A stretch of 64,000 nt of DNA from Streptomyces odontomachi (GCF_024435355.1 NZ_JAMJWG010000009.1:248001-312000), one strand, 5' to 3'; positions 15,394 through 24,633 are shown, numbered from the stretch's first letter. The notes: generated by a model from the letters alone, not told the origin. Made by a program: numbers and translations.

Positions 15394-16331
15394 CAGCTCA
15401 CCACCCAGGAGATGTTGGAGCCGCTCACGGTCTGACCGACACTGATGTCGGGGTGTTGGGTCAGCCACACCTGTCCGGCCTGGGAGCCGTTGGCGGGGTG
15501 GATGGTGACGCGGCCGATGCGCACGCCGGTGACGTAGACCATCGCGTACTGGTCGCGGTCCGGGTGCACGTAGGCAGTCGGCACGTTGATCGGTAGCCGG
15601 GAGTCGTCAGAGCCGTCGAGGGTGCCGCCTGAGGTGCGCGTGAATGAGCCGAGGCGCAGGTGAGCCACACCAGAGCGGACGTGCAGCACGGAATCGGTCT
15701 GTACGGTCCACGGCGCCGCAGATCCGGTGAGAACGATCTCGCCACTGTCCTCGCAGAGCGTCTTCCAGGCGCTGCCGTTCCAGCCGACCCAGCGGCCGGT
15801 GTTGGTCTCAAAGTCGACCTCGCCGAGGCGCGGCCCGGGTCGGGTGGTTGATGTGCATGGCCGGATCCGGGAGCCGATGTACTGCGTGTATGGCCGCACC
15901 GTGACCGTGGACGCGCCCGAGGTGATGTCGACTAGGGCGAGGGGGATTTCCCATACTCCGGTGTCGCCGGCCTCCCGCGTGAGCGAGGGGGCTCCGGATC
16001 CGGGGGTGCCTTGCTTCACGACCGCGGCCACGTCCCAGGTGGAGCGGTCCAGGCGCAGGGCTACCCAGTCCGTGCGCGCAGAACCGGAAGCGTTCTCGGC
16101 GATCGTGAGGGTGACGTCGCTGGTGCCGGAGGTCCATGCGTGGCCGCGCACGTTGGCCCAGGCATCCGAACGGACGACGACCTGAAGGCCGGTACCGGCG
16201 GAGACGATGGCCGTGTCGGTCGGGTCGCCCCACGCGCCGTCGTCGGAGAAGCGGGCGGCGACACGCTCGTATTCGCTGTCGGTGACCGCGCGGTCGTTGT
16301 GGGTCGGGCTCGGCCACGAGTCCTGTGCCAC
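15393..16331 (-). CDS. minor tail protein
   Basis: A 312-aa beta-rich protein starting MAQDSWPSPTHNDRAVTDSE, with a central VGWNGSAWKTL motif common in actinophage tail tip proteins. It lies between the Gp37-like protein and the SGNH tail protein and overlaps both by one to four bases. A tail-tip or baseplate role is inferred from position. Confidence 0.7.
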   Translation of the reverse strand: MAQDSWPSPTHNDRAVTDSEYERVAARFSDDGAWGDPTDTAIVSAGTGLQVVVRSDAWANVRGHAWTSGTSDVTLTIAENASGSARTDWVALRLDRSTWDVAAVVKQGTPGSGAPSLTREAGDTGVWEIPLALVDITSGASTVTVRPYTQYIGSRIRPCTSTTRPGPRLGEVDFETNTGRWVGWNGSAWKTLCEDSGEIVLTGSAAPWTVQTDSVLHVRSGVAHLRLGSFTRTSGGTLDGSDDSRLPINVPTAYVHPDRDQYAMVYVTGVRIGRVTIHPANGSQAGQVWLTQHPDISVGQTVSGSNISWVVS

Positions 16332-17515
16332 TATCTCGCCTCCAGTCGTCCTAGTCGTCGGGCCAGGTCACGCACTGCGCGGACGGTGGCTGTGGTGGTG
16401 GTCTGGTCGCTGCTGCCGACGACGGTGGTGACCAGTTCGCCTGTGTCGGGGGTGGCTTCGAGCCGTATGGTCTGCACGAGGTCGGCGATCTCCAGTCCCG
16501 TGGGCAGCTGCACGGTGACGCGGTCGCCGAGGTTGTAGTCGCGGCCGGCGCGCAGGTCGGGGGTGTCTACGGTCACCGTGCTGAGGGACGCCTGCGGGTT
16601 GTCGTCGCCGAGGGCGAGCGTTCCGGCCTGGGTGAGTTCGCCGTCGGAGTCGTCCGCGGTGCCGGTCTTGTCTTGGAGTTTCTCCACGCGGTACCAGTCC
16701 GCGGCGGCGCCGGAGTCGACCTCGACGTAGGCGCGCACGTTGGGTGGGTCTCCCTCGGCGGCCTGCTCGGACGGATCGTTGCCGCCCTGTACGAGCTCGC
16801 TGGTGGCGAGCGGGGCTGACAGCTCGAACGTCACCGAGCGGAGGTTCCCGAGCCCGGCAGAGAATCGTGCGGTCGTTGTGCGGTCGGCGGGTGCGTACAC
16901 CCCGAACCGGATCTCGTCACCGACCTGCCGGGTCCTGAAACCGAGCCGGTTCCAAGAGGCTGCTGTGCGGCAGGCATCGAGCAGCGGCTCGAGCCGCGTG
17001 CTGACAGTGCGGTCTGTGCCGACACCAGCGACGTCATCGAGGACCAGGCGCTCGATCTGCCGGGCGGCGAGTGCTGACGGACCGCAGTTCGCGTCAACCA
17101 GCTCGCGGATGATCGTCTCTGCGTTGGTGCTCACCCGCTGCCACTTCACGTCCGTACTCGTGGTCTGCGATGCGAAGTCGACTGCGGGATCGGGGTAGGT
17201 GAGGTATCCGGCGATGCGGGCGAGGTCATCGCTCCATGTCGCGGTGATGGTGCCCGGTTCGGTGTTGTTGTCCAGGTCCCACGCGTAGGACTGCGGTGCC
17301 TCCAGCGGGCCGGCGCACCAGATGGAGCCGTCGCGGATCAGCATCAGTCGATTCCCGGGCTGGAGCAGCTCCATGTACTCCGGCCTCGCTGGCAGCGTCA
17401 CGGAGCCGGACGCAGGGGCGTTGAAGTTCAGGTCGCACGACACCTTGGTCCAGGCGTCGAGCGGCGCACCGAGCACGTTCAGGTTTCGGTCGGTGATGAG
17501 GAGCTGGATCGTCAT
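16331..17515 (-). CDS. Gp37-like tail protein
   Basis: A 394-aa protein of the ReqiPepy6 Gp37-like siphovirus family, a tail-tip component similar to baseplate hub proteins. It begins MTIQLLITDRNLNVLGAPLD and contains GSVTLPA, RLMLIRDG and, near the end, GRDYNLGDRVTV, as in that family. It follows the distal tail gene, with a four-base overlap. Confidence 0.8.
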   Translation of the reverse strand: MTIQLLITDRNLNVLGAPLDAWTKVSCDLNFNAPASGSVTLPARPEYMELLQPGNRLMLIRDGSIWCAGPLEAPQSYAWDLDNNTEPGTITATWSDDLARIAGYLTYPDPAVDFASQTTSTDVKWQRVSTNAETIIRELVDANCGPSALAARQIERLVLDDVAGVGTDRTVSTRLEPLLDACRTAASWNRLGFRTRQVGDEIRFGVYAPADRTTTARFSAGLGNLRSVTFELSAPLATSELVQGGNDPSEQAAEGDPPNVRAYVEVDSGAAADWYRVEKLQDKTGTADDSDGELTQAGTLALGDDNPQASLSTVTVDTPDLRAGRDYNLGDRVTVQLPTGLEIADLVQTIRLEATPDTGELVTTVVGSSDQTTTTATVRAVRDLARRLGRLEAR

Positions 17516-18486
17516 GCCGTCTCGTACCTCGGGTAGAACGTAAGGTCGACCGCCGATCCCGCCGCGGCGCCGTCGAGTTGAAACGTCACCGGAGTCTCAC
17601 CCGGCGGCAGGGGCCACAGCACGGCGTTGGGCCAGTCGAGTCCGCCGATGAGGTTCTCGTCGGTGCCGGACAACACCCGCGGCGGGTCCGTGCTGACGGT
17701 GACGGTCTCTCCGGCGAGCAGGGCGCCGTGCGGGGTGTCGGCCATGGTGAGCGTGAAGGACTCGCCAGTGTCGTTGCGGGTGAACGTGATCGCGCTGGCG
17801 GGTCCGGTGATCTGCCACGTCGGCCAGACGTCGACGTCGCCCGGGTTGGTGACCGTGGTGTCGCCGAGCACCTGCGACGAGGACACCGACGGGTAGGGCA
17901 CCAGGTAGTCGACGAGCTGCGCGGACTCGCGGTGCACACGCACCGGGACGGCATCCACCCAGTACGGGTCCTCGGCCCACAGGGTGACGACGGCGAAGTC
18001 CCAGGTGATGCCGGTCGCGACTTGGCCGCGGCCGTCCCAGCCATCCGAGTAGTAGACGGCGATCGTGCGCACACCGCCGTCCGGCCGGGCCACCTCCAGC
18101 GTCCCGGGCTGAAACGCACCGTCCGGGCTGCGCCGAAGGGTGCGGGTGAATGCCCTCGCCAGCGACCGCCAGTTGTTCGTGAACCGCTGGTGGTTGTCGC
18201 CCTTGACCAGCACGGGCCACACGATCGAGCGGGCCTGCGGCTGTACGTGTCGCAGCCGGGACCCGCCCCGCGGGTGCGGGTCCGAGGTCAGCGTGTACGG
18301 CGCCGCACCGAGCCCGGAGACGCCTTCGGCGAGCGCGTACCACTGCGCTGAGGTGTCCGTCATCGGCCACCGGCGCCCGGTCGGGTCCACATAGGTGATC
18401 GCCGCATAGCCACCGAGATCCGGCACCAGTATCGGAGGCGGGACCGACTGCTCGGGTGGAGTGACCGCGGTTGTGACCAGAGGCAT
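17512..18486 (-). CDS. distal tail-type protein
   Basis: A 324-aa protein directly after the tape measure gene, the place of the distal tail protein in siphoviruses. It has a beta-rich N-terminal domain and a conserved core (VKGDNHQRFTNNWRSLARAF, then a long strand-rich C-terminus with TVTNPGDVDVWPTWQITGP) as in phage tail domain proteins. It would connect the tail tube to the tip. Confidence 0.8.
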   Translation of the reverse strand: MPLVTTAVTPPEQSVPPPILVPDLGGYAAITYVDPTGRRWPMTDTSAQWYALAEGVSGLGAAPYTLTSDPHPRGGSRLRHVQPQARSIVWPVLVKGDNHQRFTNNWRSLARAFTRTLRRSPDGAFQPGTLEVARPDGGVRTIAVYYSDGWDGRGQVATGITWDFAVVTLWAEDPYWVDAVPVRVHRESAQLVDYLVPYPSVSSSQVLGDTTVTNPGDVDVWPTWQITGPASAITFTRNDTGESFTLTMADTPHGALLAGETVTVSTDPPRVLSGTDENLIGGLDWPNAVLWPLPPGETPVTFQLDGAAAGSAVDLTFYPRYETA

Positions 18487-21312
18487 CTATCGTGCCCTCC
18501 CCACGCGCTGCCGCGCTTCCTCCTGCCGCTGGATCAGCCGCAAATCCTCCACGCTGATCACGGACGCGCGCGGGTACACGTTGTACGTGACCGGCGGTTG
18601 CGACTGACCCGCGCCGCCGGCGTGCTGCACGACCGCCGCCGGGCGGCCAGCAGCCGGTGCGGAGCGGCCCACCGGGAGCTTCCCGGCGTTCAGGGAGTCC
18701 ATGAACTTGAGCCCGTACTTGCGCACCGAGGAGGCCTTGACGACGTACTCGCCCGCCGACGCGAACAGGGGGATGCTGTCCGAGGTCTCCGTGCCCGGCC
18801 CGTACAGCATGCCGCCACCGGGGAACCCCGGCAGTGACCCGCCCGCGGCACGCCGCAGGACCGGCCCACCGGACGCACGCCCGAACTCGTAGCCGGACGC
18901 GTAGGGTCCGTGCTTCGGCCCGGTGTAGATCATCTGGGCCGTGATGGTCACGGTTTTGGACTTGATGGCGGCGAGCTTGGCCTGTGCGGTGCGCAGCTTG
19001 CGTTCCAGGTCGGCGATCTCGCCCCGGATGTGTGCCGTCTTGCTGGATGGGGCGTTCGCCAGCCGCTTCTTCGCGTCGCTGATCTTCGCCTTCAGGTCCG
19101 CAATGTCACCCTTCAGCTTCGCGGTCTTGTCCGGCGTGCTGAGGATCTGGTCCGCCAGTCGCTTAGCCTGCGCCCGCGTCAGCCCCATCTGCTGCGCGGT
19201 CTCGACCAGCTTCTGCCTTCCACGCTCGTAGATGCCGTTCACGCGCGACCACGAAGCGCCTGAGTCCCGTGCAGCTGCCGCCGCCTCATCAGTCTTACCT
19301 GCCAGGTCGTTGAGCGCGCTGGCCGCATTGCGGGACTTCTCCGAGTTGAGTACAAGCTGCCCGTTGTGCATCTTCAGCGCGCCCGCGTTGTCTCGAGCCG
19401 CCTTCCCTGCGGCGTCGATCGCCGCCTCGAAACCGATCTGCCCTCCCAGTGCGGAGCGGTTCACGTCGTTCAGCGCCTGGATGCTCTGTCGCAGTCCGTC
19501 CGCGGACTTCTTCTGCGCGTCGAGCTTCGTCTGCACCCTCTGTGCCTGGTCCCCGAACAGGCCCATCGACTCGGCGGCCAGGCGCTGCTCGAGGGCCTGG
19601 CCTTGAAGAGCGTCCTGGTAGTCGTTGAGCTGTTTGGTGAACTCCTTGGTGTCCCGGCCGCCCTTGCCGTACTCGGCCGTCAGCTTCTTCAGCGCCTCCG
19701 CGGCGAGGTCGGCCTTGCCCTGGGAGACCAGCTGTGCCAAGGACTTGTCGATCGCATCGATGTTCTCCTTGGCATCCTTCACCGGCGTGGAGTCCCACCC
19801 GGTCCAGCCAACGAGGAACTGCTGCACCTGGTCGACTGTCGACGGGTCGGTCAGGGACCGCACCTTGCCGTACAGGTCGTCGAGGTTCGAGCCGAAAGCC
19901 CGGGCCGCCTCACCCGAGGCCTTGCCGGTCTTCGCGAACGAAGCCAGCGAGGTCGTCAGCTTGTCGACGTCCGGCGGTGCCTTCCGGCTGTGCTGGGACA
20001 GCTCGCCCAGCGCAATCAGCAGCAGTCCGATGCCCGTGCCCGCCACGGCCACCTTGACCCCCCGAGACAGGCCACCGATTGCTGCGGTCACGCTGCTGAT
20101 AGCACCAGGCGCAGCGACCGACGCCGCTCGCATGGCGGCAATCTGGGTGGCGATCCCGGCCAGGGCTGCCTTCGCTGCCGAGCCGCCCACAGCGGCCAGG
20201 CGCACAGCCTTGATGGCGACGGCCAGCTGCAACAGGGTCGCGATGGCGTCCGGCGGGACCGCGGCCACAACCCCGCTGAGGGCGTTGATGACCTGGAGCA
20301 TGCCGACCCCAACATCGGACCCGGCCTGGAGGACGTTGAGGAGCGCGTCGCCGACGTGCCGCAGGGTCTCCCCGACGACCGGCCCGTTCTGCCGGCAGTA
20401 GTCGAGGAACTGCTGGAGGCCGCCGCCGACCTTGCCGGCGTCCAGGCGGGCGAAGAACCGCCCGACCTCGTCGACTGCCCCCCGCAGGGACTTCTCAGCG
20501 AATGCGTTGAGCTTGTCCGCGGCTCGATCGAAGCCGGGTGTTTGCACGGCGCCGCCGAGCATCGTCACCAGCCGATCGACCTGTACGGACGCGCCCTTGG
20601 CCAGCGTGGTCGTCCTCGGCAGCAGCGCGTTGGCGATACCGACGCCCTTGGTGAACGGGCCCATCACATCGCCGCTCAGGCTGTCGGACCAGCCCTTGAA
20701 GTTGTCCCGCAGCAGCCCCACCGCGACGGCCGCGCGCTGCGTCGCGGGCGGCAGTGCGGCAAGCTGCTGCTGCACCGCCAACTGTGCTTGCGCCGTCTCC
20801 TGCGACGTCTTCCCCGACGTGGTAACGGCATCCTGATACTTCGTCTGCGCGTCGGTCACGGCCTTGATGGCGACGACCTGCGGAGCCAGAGCAGCACTGT
20901 ACGCGCCGGCCGCGACCGCAGCGGCGCCGAGCTGCGCGGAAACCTGAAGCGCGGCACCGGCTAGGCCCGCCGCCGCAGGGATGGCAGCGGGAGCCAGGGA
21001 GATCAGCGATCCTCGCAGCCGTTCACCGAGAATTCTTGCCTTGTCCGAGGCCTCCGCGAAAGGGCTCGGCAGGTCGGCGAGGCCCTCGCGCAGCCGGCGG
21101 GCCGCCTCCTCCGCAGACACGAACCGGCCACGGAGATCCCTGAGCCGGCCGTCGGCGTCCCGGGTGAATCCGGCCAGGGCGCGCGACGAATCGTTCGCAG
21201 AGTCGTTCAGGCGGCGCCGCAGCCGCTCCGCCGCGTCCCCCGCAGAGTCCAGAGCGCGTGACAGAGCATCGCGGCCCTGGAGCACGAAGTTCAGCGTGTC
21301 GCGGCCGGCCAT
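18487..21312 (-). CDS. tape measure protein
   Basis: A 941-aa tail length ruler, the longest gene of the tail cluster. It is mostly alpha-helical with Ala-rich coiled segments, hydrophobic stretches in the middle (about 95-150 and 370-450), and a C-terminal Gly-rich part (GGPVLRRAAGGSLPGFPGG, then PLFASAGEYVVKASSVRKYG) that is conserved among actinophage tape measures. At about 1.5 angstrom per residue it predicts a tail near 140 nm. It starts just after the tail chaperone frame. Confidence 0.93.
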   Translation of the reverse strand: MAGRDTLNFVLQGRDALSRALDSAGDAAERLRRRLNDSANDSSRALAGFTRDADGRLRDLRGRFVSAEEAARRLREGLADLPSPFAEASDKARILGERLRGSLISLAPAAIPAAAGLAGAALQVSAQLGAAAVAAGAYSAALAPQVVAIKAVTDAQTKYQDAVTTSGKTSQETAQAQLAVQQQLAALPPATQRAAVAVGLLRDNFKGWSDSLSGDVMGPFTKGVGIANALLPRTTTLAKGASVQVDRLVTMLGGAVQTPGFDRAADKLNAFAEKSLRGAVDEVGRFFARLDAGKVGGGLQQFLDYCRQNGPVVGETLRHVGDALLNVLQAGSDVGVGMLQVINALSGVVAAVPPDAIATLLQLAVAIKAVRLAAVGGSAAKAALAGIATQIAAMRAASVAAPGAISSVTAAIGGLSRGVKVAVAGTGIGLLLIALGELSQHSRKAPPDVDKLTTSLASFAKTGKASGEAARAFGSNLDDLYGKVRSLTDPSTVDQVQQFLVGWTGWDSTPVKDAKENIDAIDKSLAQLVSQGKADLAAEALKKLTAEYGKGGRDTKEFTKQLNDYQDALQGQALEQRLAAESMGLFGDQAQRVQTKLDAQKKSADGLRQSIQALNDVNRSALGGQIGFEAAIDAAGKAARDNAGALKMHNGQLVLNSEKSRNAASALNDLAGKTDEAAAAARDSGASWSRVNGIYERGRQKLVETAQQMGLTRAQAKRLADQILSTPDKTAKLKGDIADLKAKISDAKKRLANAPSSKTAHIRGEIADLERKLRTAQAKLAAIKSKTVTITAQMIYTGPKHGPYASGYEFGRASGGPVLRRAAGGSLPGFPGGGMLYGPGTETSDSIPLFASAGEYVVKASSVRKYGLKFMDSLNAGKLPVGRSAPAAGRPAAVVQHAGGAGQSQPPVTYNVYPRASVISVEDLRLIQRQEEARQRVGRAR

Positions 21313-21313
21313 C

Positions 21314-21891
21314 TCATCCTCCTTGCTGTGCGGCCACGTGGCGTGTGATCCACGTGATGGCGGATTCGAGGTCGGCCGCGGTCATGTGCTGGATCTCCCA
21401 CGGGCGGATGTGCAGGTAGTGGGCCAGGAGCCAGCGGTATTCGAGGATCAGGCCGCGGAGGCCCGCGGCTTGGCCAGGTGGCCTTTTCCCAGGGCGTCGA
21501 GGGCGGCGTCGACGTCGGCCTGGTCGTTGGCGAGCTTGCGCAGGTGCGGCAGCATCGACTCGATGGCCGCGTCCTCGCTCTTGCCGAGTGCCTCGACGAC
21601 GATAGTGTCCAGGATGTCGTCGATCTCTGCCCGCTCGATGCGGCACGTCAGCCGGCGCCGCCACCCGGGCAGGTCGAAGTCGGCGAACGTGAGGTTCTTG
21701 TCGACGCGGCGGCGGGCGGCCCACAGCACGGCGCGCATGGCGGTGGGGTCCTGGCCGCGCAGCCGGTCCTCCACCTCACGCCACAGCATCCCGCCCAGGG
21801 CCTGCTCGATGTCCGCGGACTCAATGGCCGACAACTCCTCGGTGGAGACCTGCTCCACCTCGCCGTCGTCGCGGCGGTACGAAACGATCAC
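21314..21891 (-). CDS. tail assembly chaperone, -1 frameshift fusion product
   Basis: The second reading frame (visible to 21314) has no good start of its own. It joins the first chaperone by a -1 shift at GGGAAAA (21484-21490). The fused protein is read up to ...LGK in frame 0, then RPPGQAAGLRGLILEYRWLL in frame -1, ending AAQQGG. The pair is equivalent to lambda gpG and gpGT. These proteins coat the tape measure during tail assembly. The fusion would be about 192 aa from the GTG at 21891. Confidence 0.82.
21448..21891 (-). CDS. tail assembly chaperone, frame-0 product
   Basis: A 147-aa chaperone of the gpG type, immediately before the tape measure gene. It is helical and acidic (VSTEELSAIESADIEQALGG, KSEDAAIESMLPHLRKLAND). 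The GTG at 21891 is chosen because GAGGAA lies just upstream, overlapping the stop of the preceding gene; an ATG at 21921 would give a ten-residue extension. The frame ends at 21448, 36 nt past the slippery site. Confidence 0.82.
   Translation of the reverse strand: MIVSYRRDDGEVEQVSTEELSAIESADIEQALGGMLWREVEDRLRGQDPTAMRAVLWAARRRVDKNLTFADFDLPGWRRRLTCRIERAEIDDILDTIVVEALGKSEDAAIESMLPHLRKLANDQADVDAALDALGKGHLAKPRASAA
21484..21490 (-). promoter_or_regulatory. -1 ribosomal frameshift site GGGAAAA
   Basis: On the minus strand the chaperone frame reads ctG GGA AAA Gгc in codons, an exact X-XXY-YYZ heptamer. A one-base backward slip joins the open frame that ends at 21314. Position, overlap and heptamer all fit tail chaperone frameshifting. 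Confidence 0.85.
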
Positions 21892-21898
21892 TGCTTCC

Positions 21899-22405
21899 TC
21901 ATTCCAGGTCTCTGCGCACATCGTCGAGGACGCGTGCGACCTCTGCTCTCATCCGCGGCATGCCGGCCTGCACCGTGCGCGACCACCAGCCCGCCGGCCG
22001 CGCCCACTGCGTCGCCCAGCGGCGCCGATTACCGAACACCGGGTGCCTGACGCGGCCGTTCTCGATCACCCAGGGCATGTTCCGCAGGTCCGCTGGCAGT
22101 CGGCTCTTGTCCATCCACACCCGGGCACCCGGTGGGCTCGTCGTGCGCACCGAGATGCGGATGCCTCCGGCGAGCGTCGCCCGCAGCGGCCGCTCGGTGG
22201 GCGACGGGCCGCCTCGCACCCGGCGGCCGGAGCCGGGCAGGTCCACGCTGCGGATCGCCTCCTGGAGATCGCGCTGGAGCGGTTCAGCCGCCCTCCTCAC
22301 CCGGCGCGCCATGTTCGCCCGCAGCCGCGCACCGCCGGCGGCGCGGAGACGCCCGGCGAGCGTGAGCAGCTGGCCGGTGCCCAGGATCTGCACGCTCTGC
22401 GGCAC
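21899..22405 (-). CDS. head-tail joining / tail completion protein
   Basis: A 168-aa basic protein between the tail tube and the chaperone genes. It is Arg-rich and helical in the first half (ARLRANMARRVRRAAEPLQR) and has ARVWMDKSRLP and VFGNRRRWATQ in the second. Length and place fit HK97 gp10-type joining proteins, though gene order differs slightly from the textbook. Assignment by context. Confidence 0.6.
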   Translation of the reverse strand: MPQSVQILGTGQLLTLAGRLRAAGGARLRANMARRVRRAAEPLQRDLQEAIRSVDLPGSGRRVRGGPSPTERPLRATLAGGIRISVRTTSPPGARVWMDKSRLPADLRNMPWVIENGRVRHPVFGNRRRWATQWARPAGWWSRTVQAGMPRMRAEVARVLDDVRRDLE

Positions 22406-22408
22406 GGC

Positions 22409-22900
22409 TCAGCCCCCAGCCGCGGCCGGGATAGTCACGTTCTCCGCCGGCTCGCTGGTGATGGCGAACTGCGCCATGATCTGCGCGGCGGAGTCCAACT
22501 CCCTGACCTTGGCCTGGGAGGTGACCGTCACCGGGTAGACGTCCATGGTCTGGGTTGCCACGTCACCCTCATCCATCCACACCACGAATCCCGCGGCCTC
22601 CCGCACCAACACGGTGCGCACGTCGTCAGCGTCCTTCGACGCCCAGAACGTGAGGCTGGAGTCCGCGGCGGTGATGGCGCCGCCCACCACCGGCGTGAAC
22701 CGCGAACCGAGCGCGGGTGTGGCCACCGTCTCCGAGGTCGTCTGCCAGCCCGCCATGGCGCCGGTCTCGCCCTCCAGCGCCGTGCCAGCGTCCAGCTCCG
22801 TCCGGGTCGGCGACAGCTTGTTCGCAATCGTCGGCACCCACAGCACCTTCGTCACGCCACGGCGGTAGTACCGCGTCGACGCCGGGATCGGTGTTGCCAT
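22409..22900 (-). CDS. major tail (tube) protein
   Basis: A 163-aa beta-rich protein (MATPIPASTRYYRRGVTKV, AADSSLTFWASKDADDVRTV) with a flexible C-terminal tail ending in AENVTIPAAAGG. Size, start and position two genes before the chaperones match actinophage tube proteins. The start overlaps the stop of the small preceding gene by one base (TGATG). Confidence 0.8.
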   Translation of the reverse strand: MATPIPASTRYYRRGVTKVLWVPTIANKLSPTRTELDAGTALEGETGAMAGWQTTSETVATPALGSRFTPVVGGAITAADSSLTFWASKDADDVRTVLVREAAGFVVWMDEGDVATQTMDVYPVTVTSQAKVRELDSAAQIMAQFAITSEPAENVTIPAAAGG

Positions 22901-23061
22901 CAGTTCTCTCCCTTCACCCGCCGACGGCCCTTCGCCGCGGCCGTCTCGCTACCGGCTGGCTGGTCGCCTGCGACCTTCCAGCCCATTCGCTCGTAGGCAG
23001 GCACCGAAATCTCCTCAACCTCGATCGCCTGTTCAATCCCGTCATGCCTCATCCGCACCAC
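22900..23061 (-). CDS. small basic protein in tail cluster
   Basis: A 53-aa protein ending ETAAAKGRRRVKGEN. GGGGG lies upstream of two adjacent GTG codons at 23061 and 23058, with an in-frame ATG at 23052. Its stop codon overlaps the major tail protein start (TGATG), which supports expression. A similar short Lys/Arg-tailed protein often sits before the tube gene in actinophages. Function unknown. Confidence 0.6.
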   Translation of the reverse strand: MVRMRHDGIEQAIEVEEISVPAYERMGWKVAGDQPAGSETAAAKGRRRVKGEN

Positions 23062-23074
23062 CGCAGTAGCCCCC

Positions 23075-23527
23075 TCACGTGAATGCGCGGCCGGCCACCG
23101 TCAGCAGCAGCCGGGCCTGCACGCCCTGGTTCGTCTGGTCCTGCACCAGTGCGGTCGTCTCGATCGCGGCCTCCAGCGACCGCAGGCCAATGCTCGGGTC
23201 CGCACGCAGCCAGTTCTCGACTCGCGCTCCGATCTCGTAGGCCCGCACCCGGGCAGTGCGCACGTCGCCGTCCCCACGACTGGCGATCGCGGCGATCGTC
23301 ACCTGGAACTGCTCCTCGCGTCCGGTGCTCAGGTCAGACCAGCCGCCGGCGCTCTGCGCCGCCAGGAAGTCACCGGCCGGGTCGCCGTCGAAGCCGACGA
23401 GCAGCCAGTCCTGAGCGCCCGTCTCACCGATCTCCGGGCCGTCCGTCACGACCACGTCCACAAGCTCGACGTCCTGCTGGCCGAGCGCCACCAGGGCATC
23501 GATCACCTCGGGCACACGGGACCCCAT
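23075..23527 (-). CDS. tail terminator-like protein
   Basis: A 150-aa protein (GSRVPEVIDALVALGQ, QFQVTIAAIASRGDGDVRTA, ETTALVQDQTNQGVQARLLL). Size, alpha/beta pattern and place between connector and tube genes match tail terminator proteins that cap the tube. Start ATG at 23527 overlaps the upstream TGA (TGATG); a GTG one codon earlier is possible. Confidence 0.65.
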   Translation of the reverse strand: MGSRVPEVIDALVALGQQDVELVDVVVTDGPEIGETGAQDWLLVGFDGDPAGDFLAAQSAGGWSDLSTGREEQFQVTIAAIASRGDGDVRTARVRAYEIGARVENWLRADPSIGLRSLEAAIETTALVQDQTNQGVQARLLLTVAGRAFT

Positions 23528-24342
23528 CACGCCACCCCCGGGGGAAGTCGATCCGGCTCCAGCAGCTGCACCGCACGGTTCGGGATCGCATAGCCCAAGC
23601 CCGGGATCGGCTCGGTCACGCTGAAGTCGTCGCCGCCACCGGCGAGCCCGCCACGGCCGGCGAGCTGCGTTCGCCACAAGTGCTGAAGGATGACCCGTGC
23701 CGCCGCGGTGATGTTCTCCGGGACCGTGGTCCGGCCCGCGGTGTAAGCGATGCGCAGCGGTCCGCGGAGCGGGCCGCCATCAGCCCGGGCCACCAGGCCT
23801 GTGGATCCGTCCAGCGTCAGCGCCTGGATGTCATACCCGGTGCCGCCGACCTGCACCGCGTTCACGGCCGTCAGCTCGATGGCCGGGACTTGGAGCAGCA
23901 CCAGCGCGCGAGCCTCCCGGACTGGGTGTACCTCGGTGACCGGCCGGACGGTGACCGGGCCGACGAAGTACTCCACCGCCCGCGTGGACGCGCCGAGCCA
24001 GAACTTGATCTCGTCGTTGTCTCGGCTCGCCGTGATGTTCAAGTGGGCCTTGGCGTCGGCCAGCGAAAGGATGCCGGCCGCCGCGGCGTCCCGGACGTCG
24101 AGGGCGTCCGTGTACGCGGCGGCCGGGCCCGTGAACACCCAGCGGACTGTGTGCCGGCCAGCCACCGTGGTGACGTAGTCGGCCTGGTACTGGCCCGTAC
24201 TGGTCTCGCTGGCGGCCGGGGTGGCGGTCGTGCCGTCCGGCAACGTCACCGTCACGGTGACCGCGTCCGCGGTCGTCAGGACGCCGTCGGGGTCCTTGCA
24301 CGTCGCCGTAAGCCGCGCTGTTGCGCCGAGATCGAACGGCAC
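23527..24342 (-). CDS. head-tail connector with N-terminal Ig-like domain
   Basis: A 271-aa fusion. Residues 1-85 look like a bacterial Ig-like strand-rich domain (VTVTLPDGTTATPA, GRHTVRWVFTGPA). Residues about 90-271 look like an HK97 gp6-type adaptor (LSLADAKAHLNITASRDNDE, IKFWLGASTRAVEYFVG, AARVILQHLWRTQ). The adaptor would sit under the portal; the extra domain may be exposed at the neck. Confidence 0.75.
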   Translation of the reverse strand: MPFDLGATARLTATCKDPDGVLTTADAVTVTVTLPDGTTATPAASETSTGQYQADYVTTVAGRHTVRWVFTGPAAAYTDALDVRDAAAAGILSLADAKAHLNITASRDNDEIKFWLGASTRAVEYFVGPVTVRPVTEVHPVREARALVLLQVPAIELTAVNAVQVGGTGYDIQALTLDGSTGLVARADGGPLRGPLRIAYTAGRTTVPENITAAARVILQHLWRTQLAGRGGLAGGGDDFSVTEPIPGLGYAIPNRAVQLLEPDRLPPGVA

Positions 24343-24351
24343 CGCTCACCC

Positions 24352-24633
24352 CTACTTGCTGTTGCGGCGGGGGCGCCGCGCGGCCGCCTTCGCCGAAGCG
24401 CTGGCCGGTTCGTCGGGCTCGGCCGGCGAGGTGACGGTCCGCGGCTCGCCCGGGTCCGCCGTCGCCTGCTCCACGGCGCGCGGCCGGCGTGCGAGGTGCG
24501 CGTCGACCGTCTCGAAGTGGGCCTCCCGGCCTGCCACGATCGGGTCTGATTCCTCAACCAGTTGGCCGTCGCGCACCACCCGCGGCCGCCCGCCTTCGTA
24601 GGCGCTGAACGCCTTGATGCACCGCAGTGCCAT
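24352..24633 (-). CDS. small protein between capsid and connector, unknown
   Basis: A 93-aa protein starting MALRCIKAFSAYEGGRPRVV with a basic Ala/Arg/Lys-rich tail. The ATG at 24633 has GGAGAGGAGA upstream. It occupies the slot between capsid and connector where actinophages often have a short protein of unknown function. Confidence 0.65.
   Translation of the reverse strand: MALRCIKAFSAYEGGRPRVVRDGQLVEESDPIVAGREAHFETVDAHLARRPRAVEQATADPGEPRTVTSPAEPDEPASASAKAAARRPRRNSK

Noticed and set aside
13048..15435. 795-aa rightward open frame
   Set aside because: Mirror of the endolysin and SGNH tail protein genes in high-GC DNA; the minus-strand proteins have catalytic motifs.
21314..21724. Independent 136-aa leftward gene before the tape measure gene
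   Set aside because: Its first 80 residues are an Arg/Pro-rich shadow of the chaperone gene. Only the part after the slippery site looks like protein, so it is the frameshift extension.
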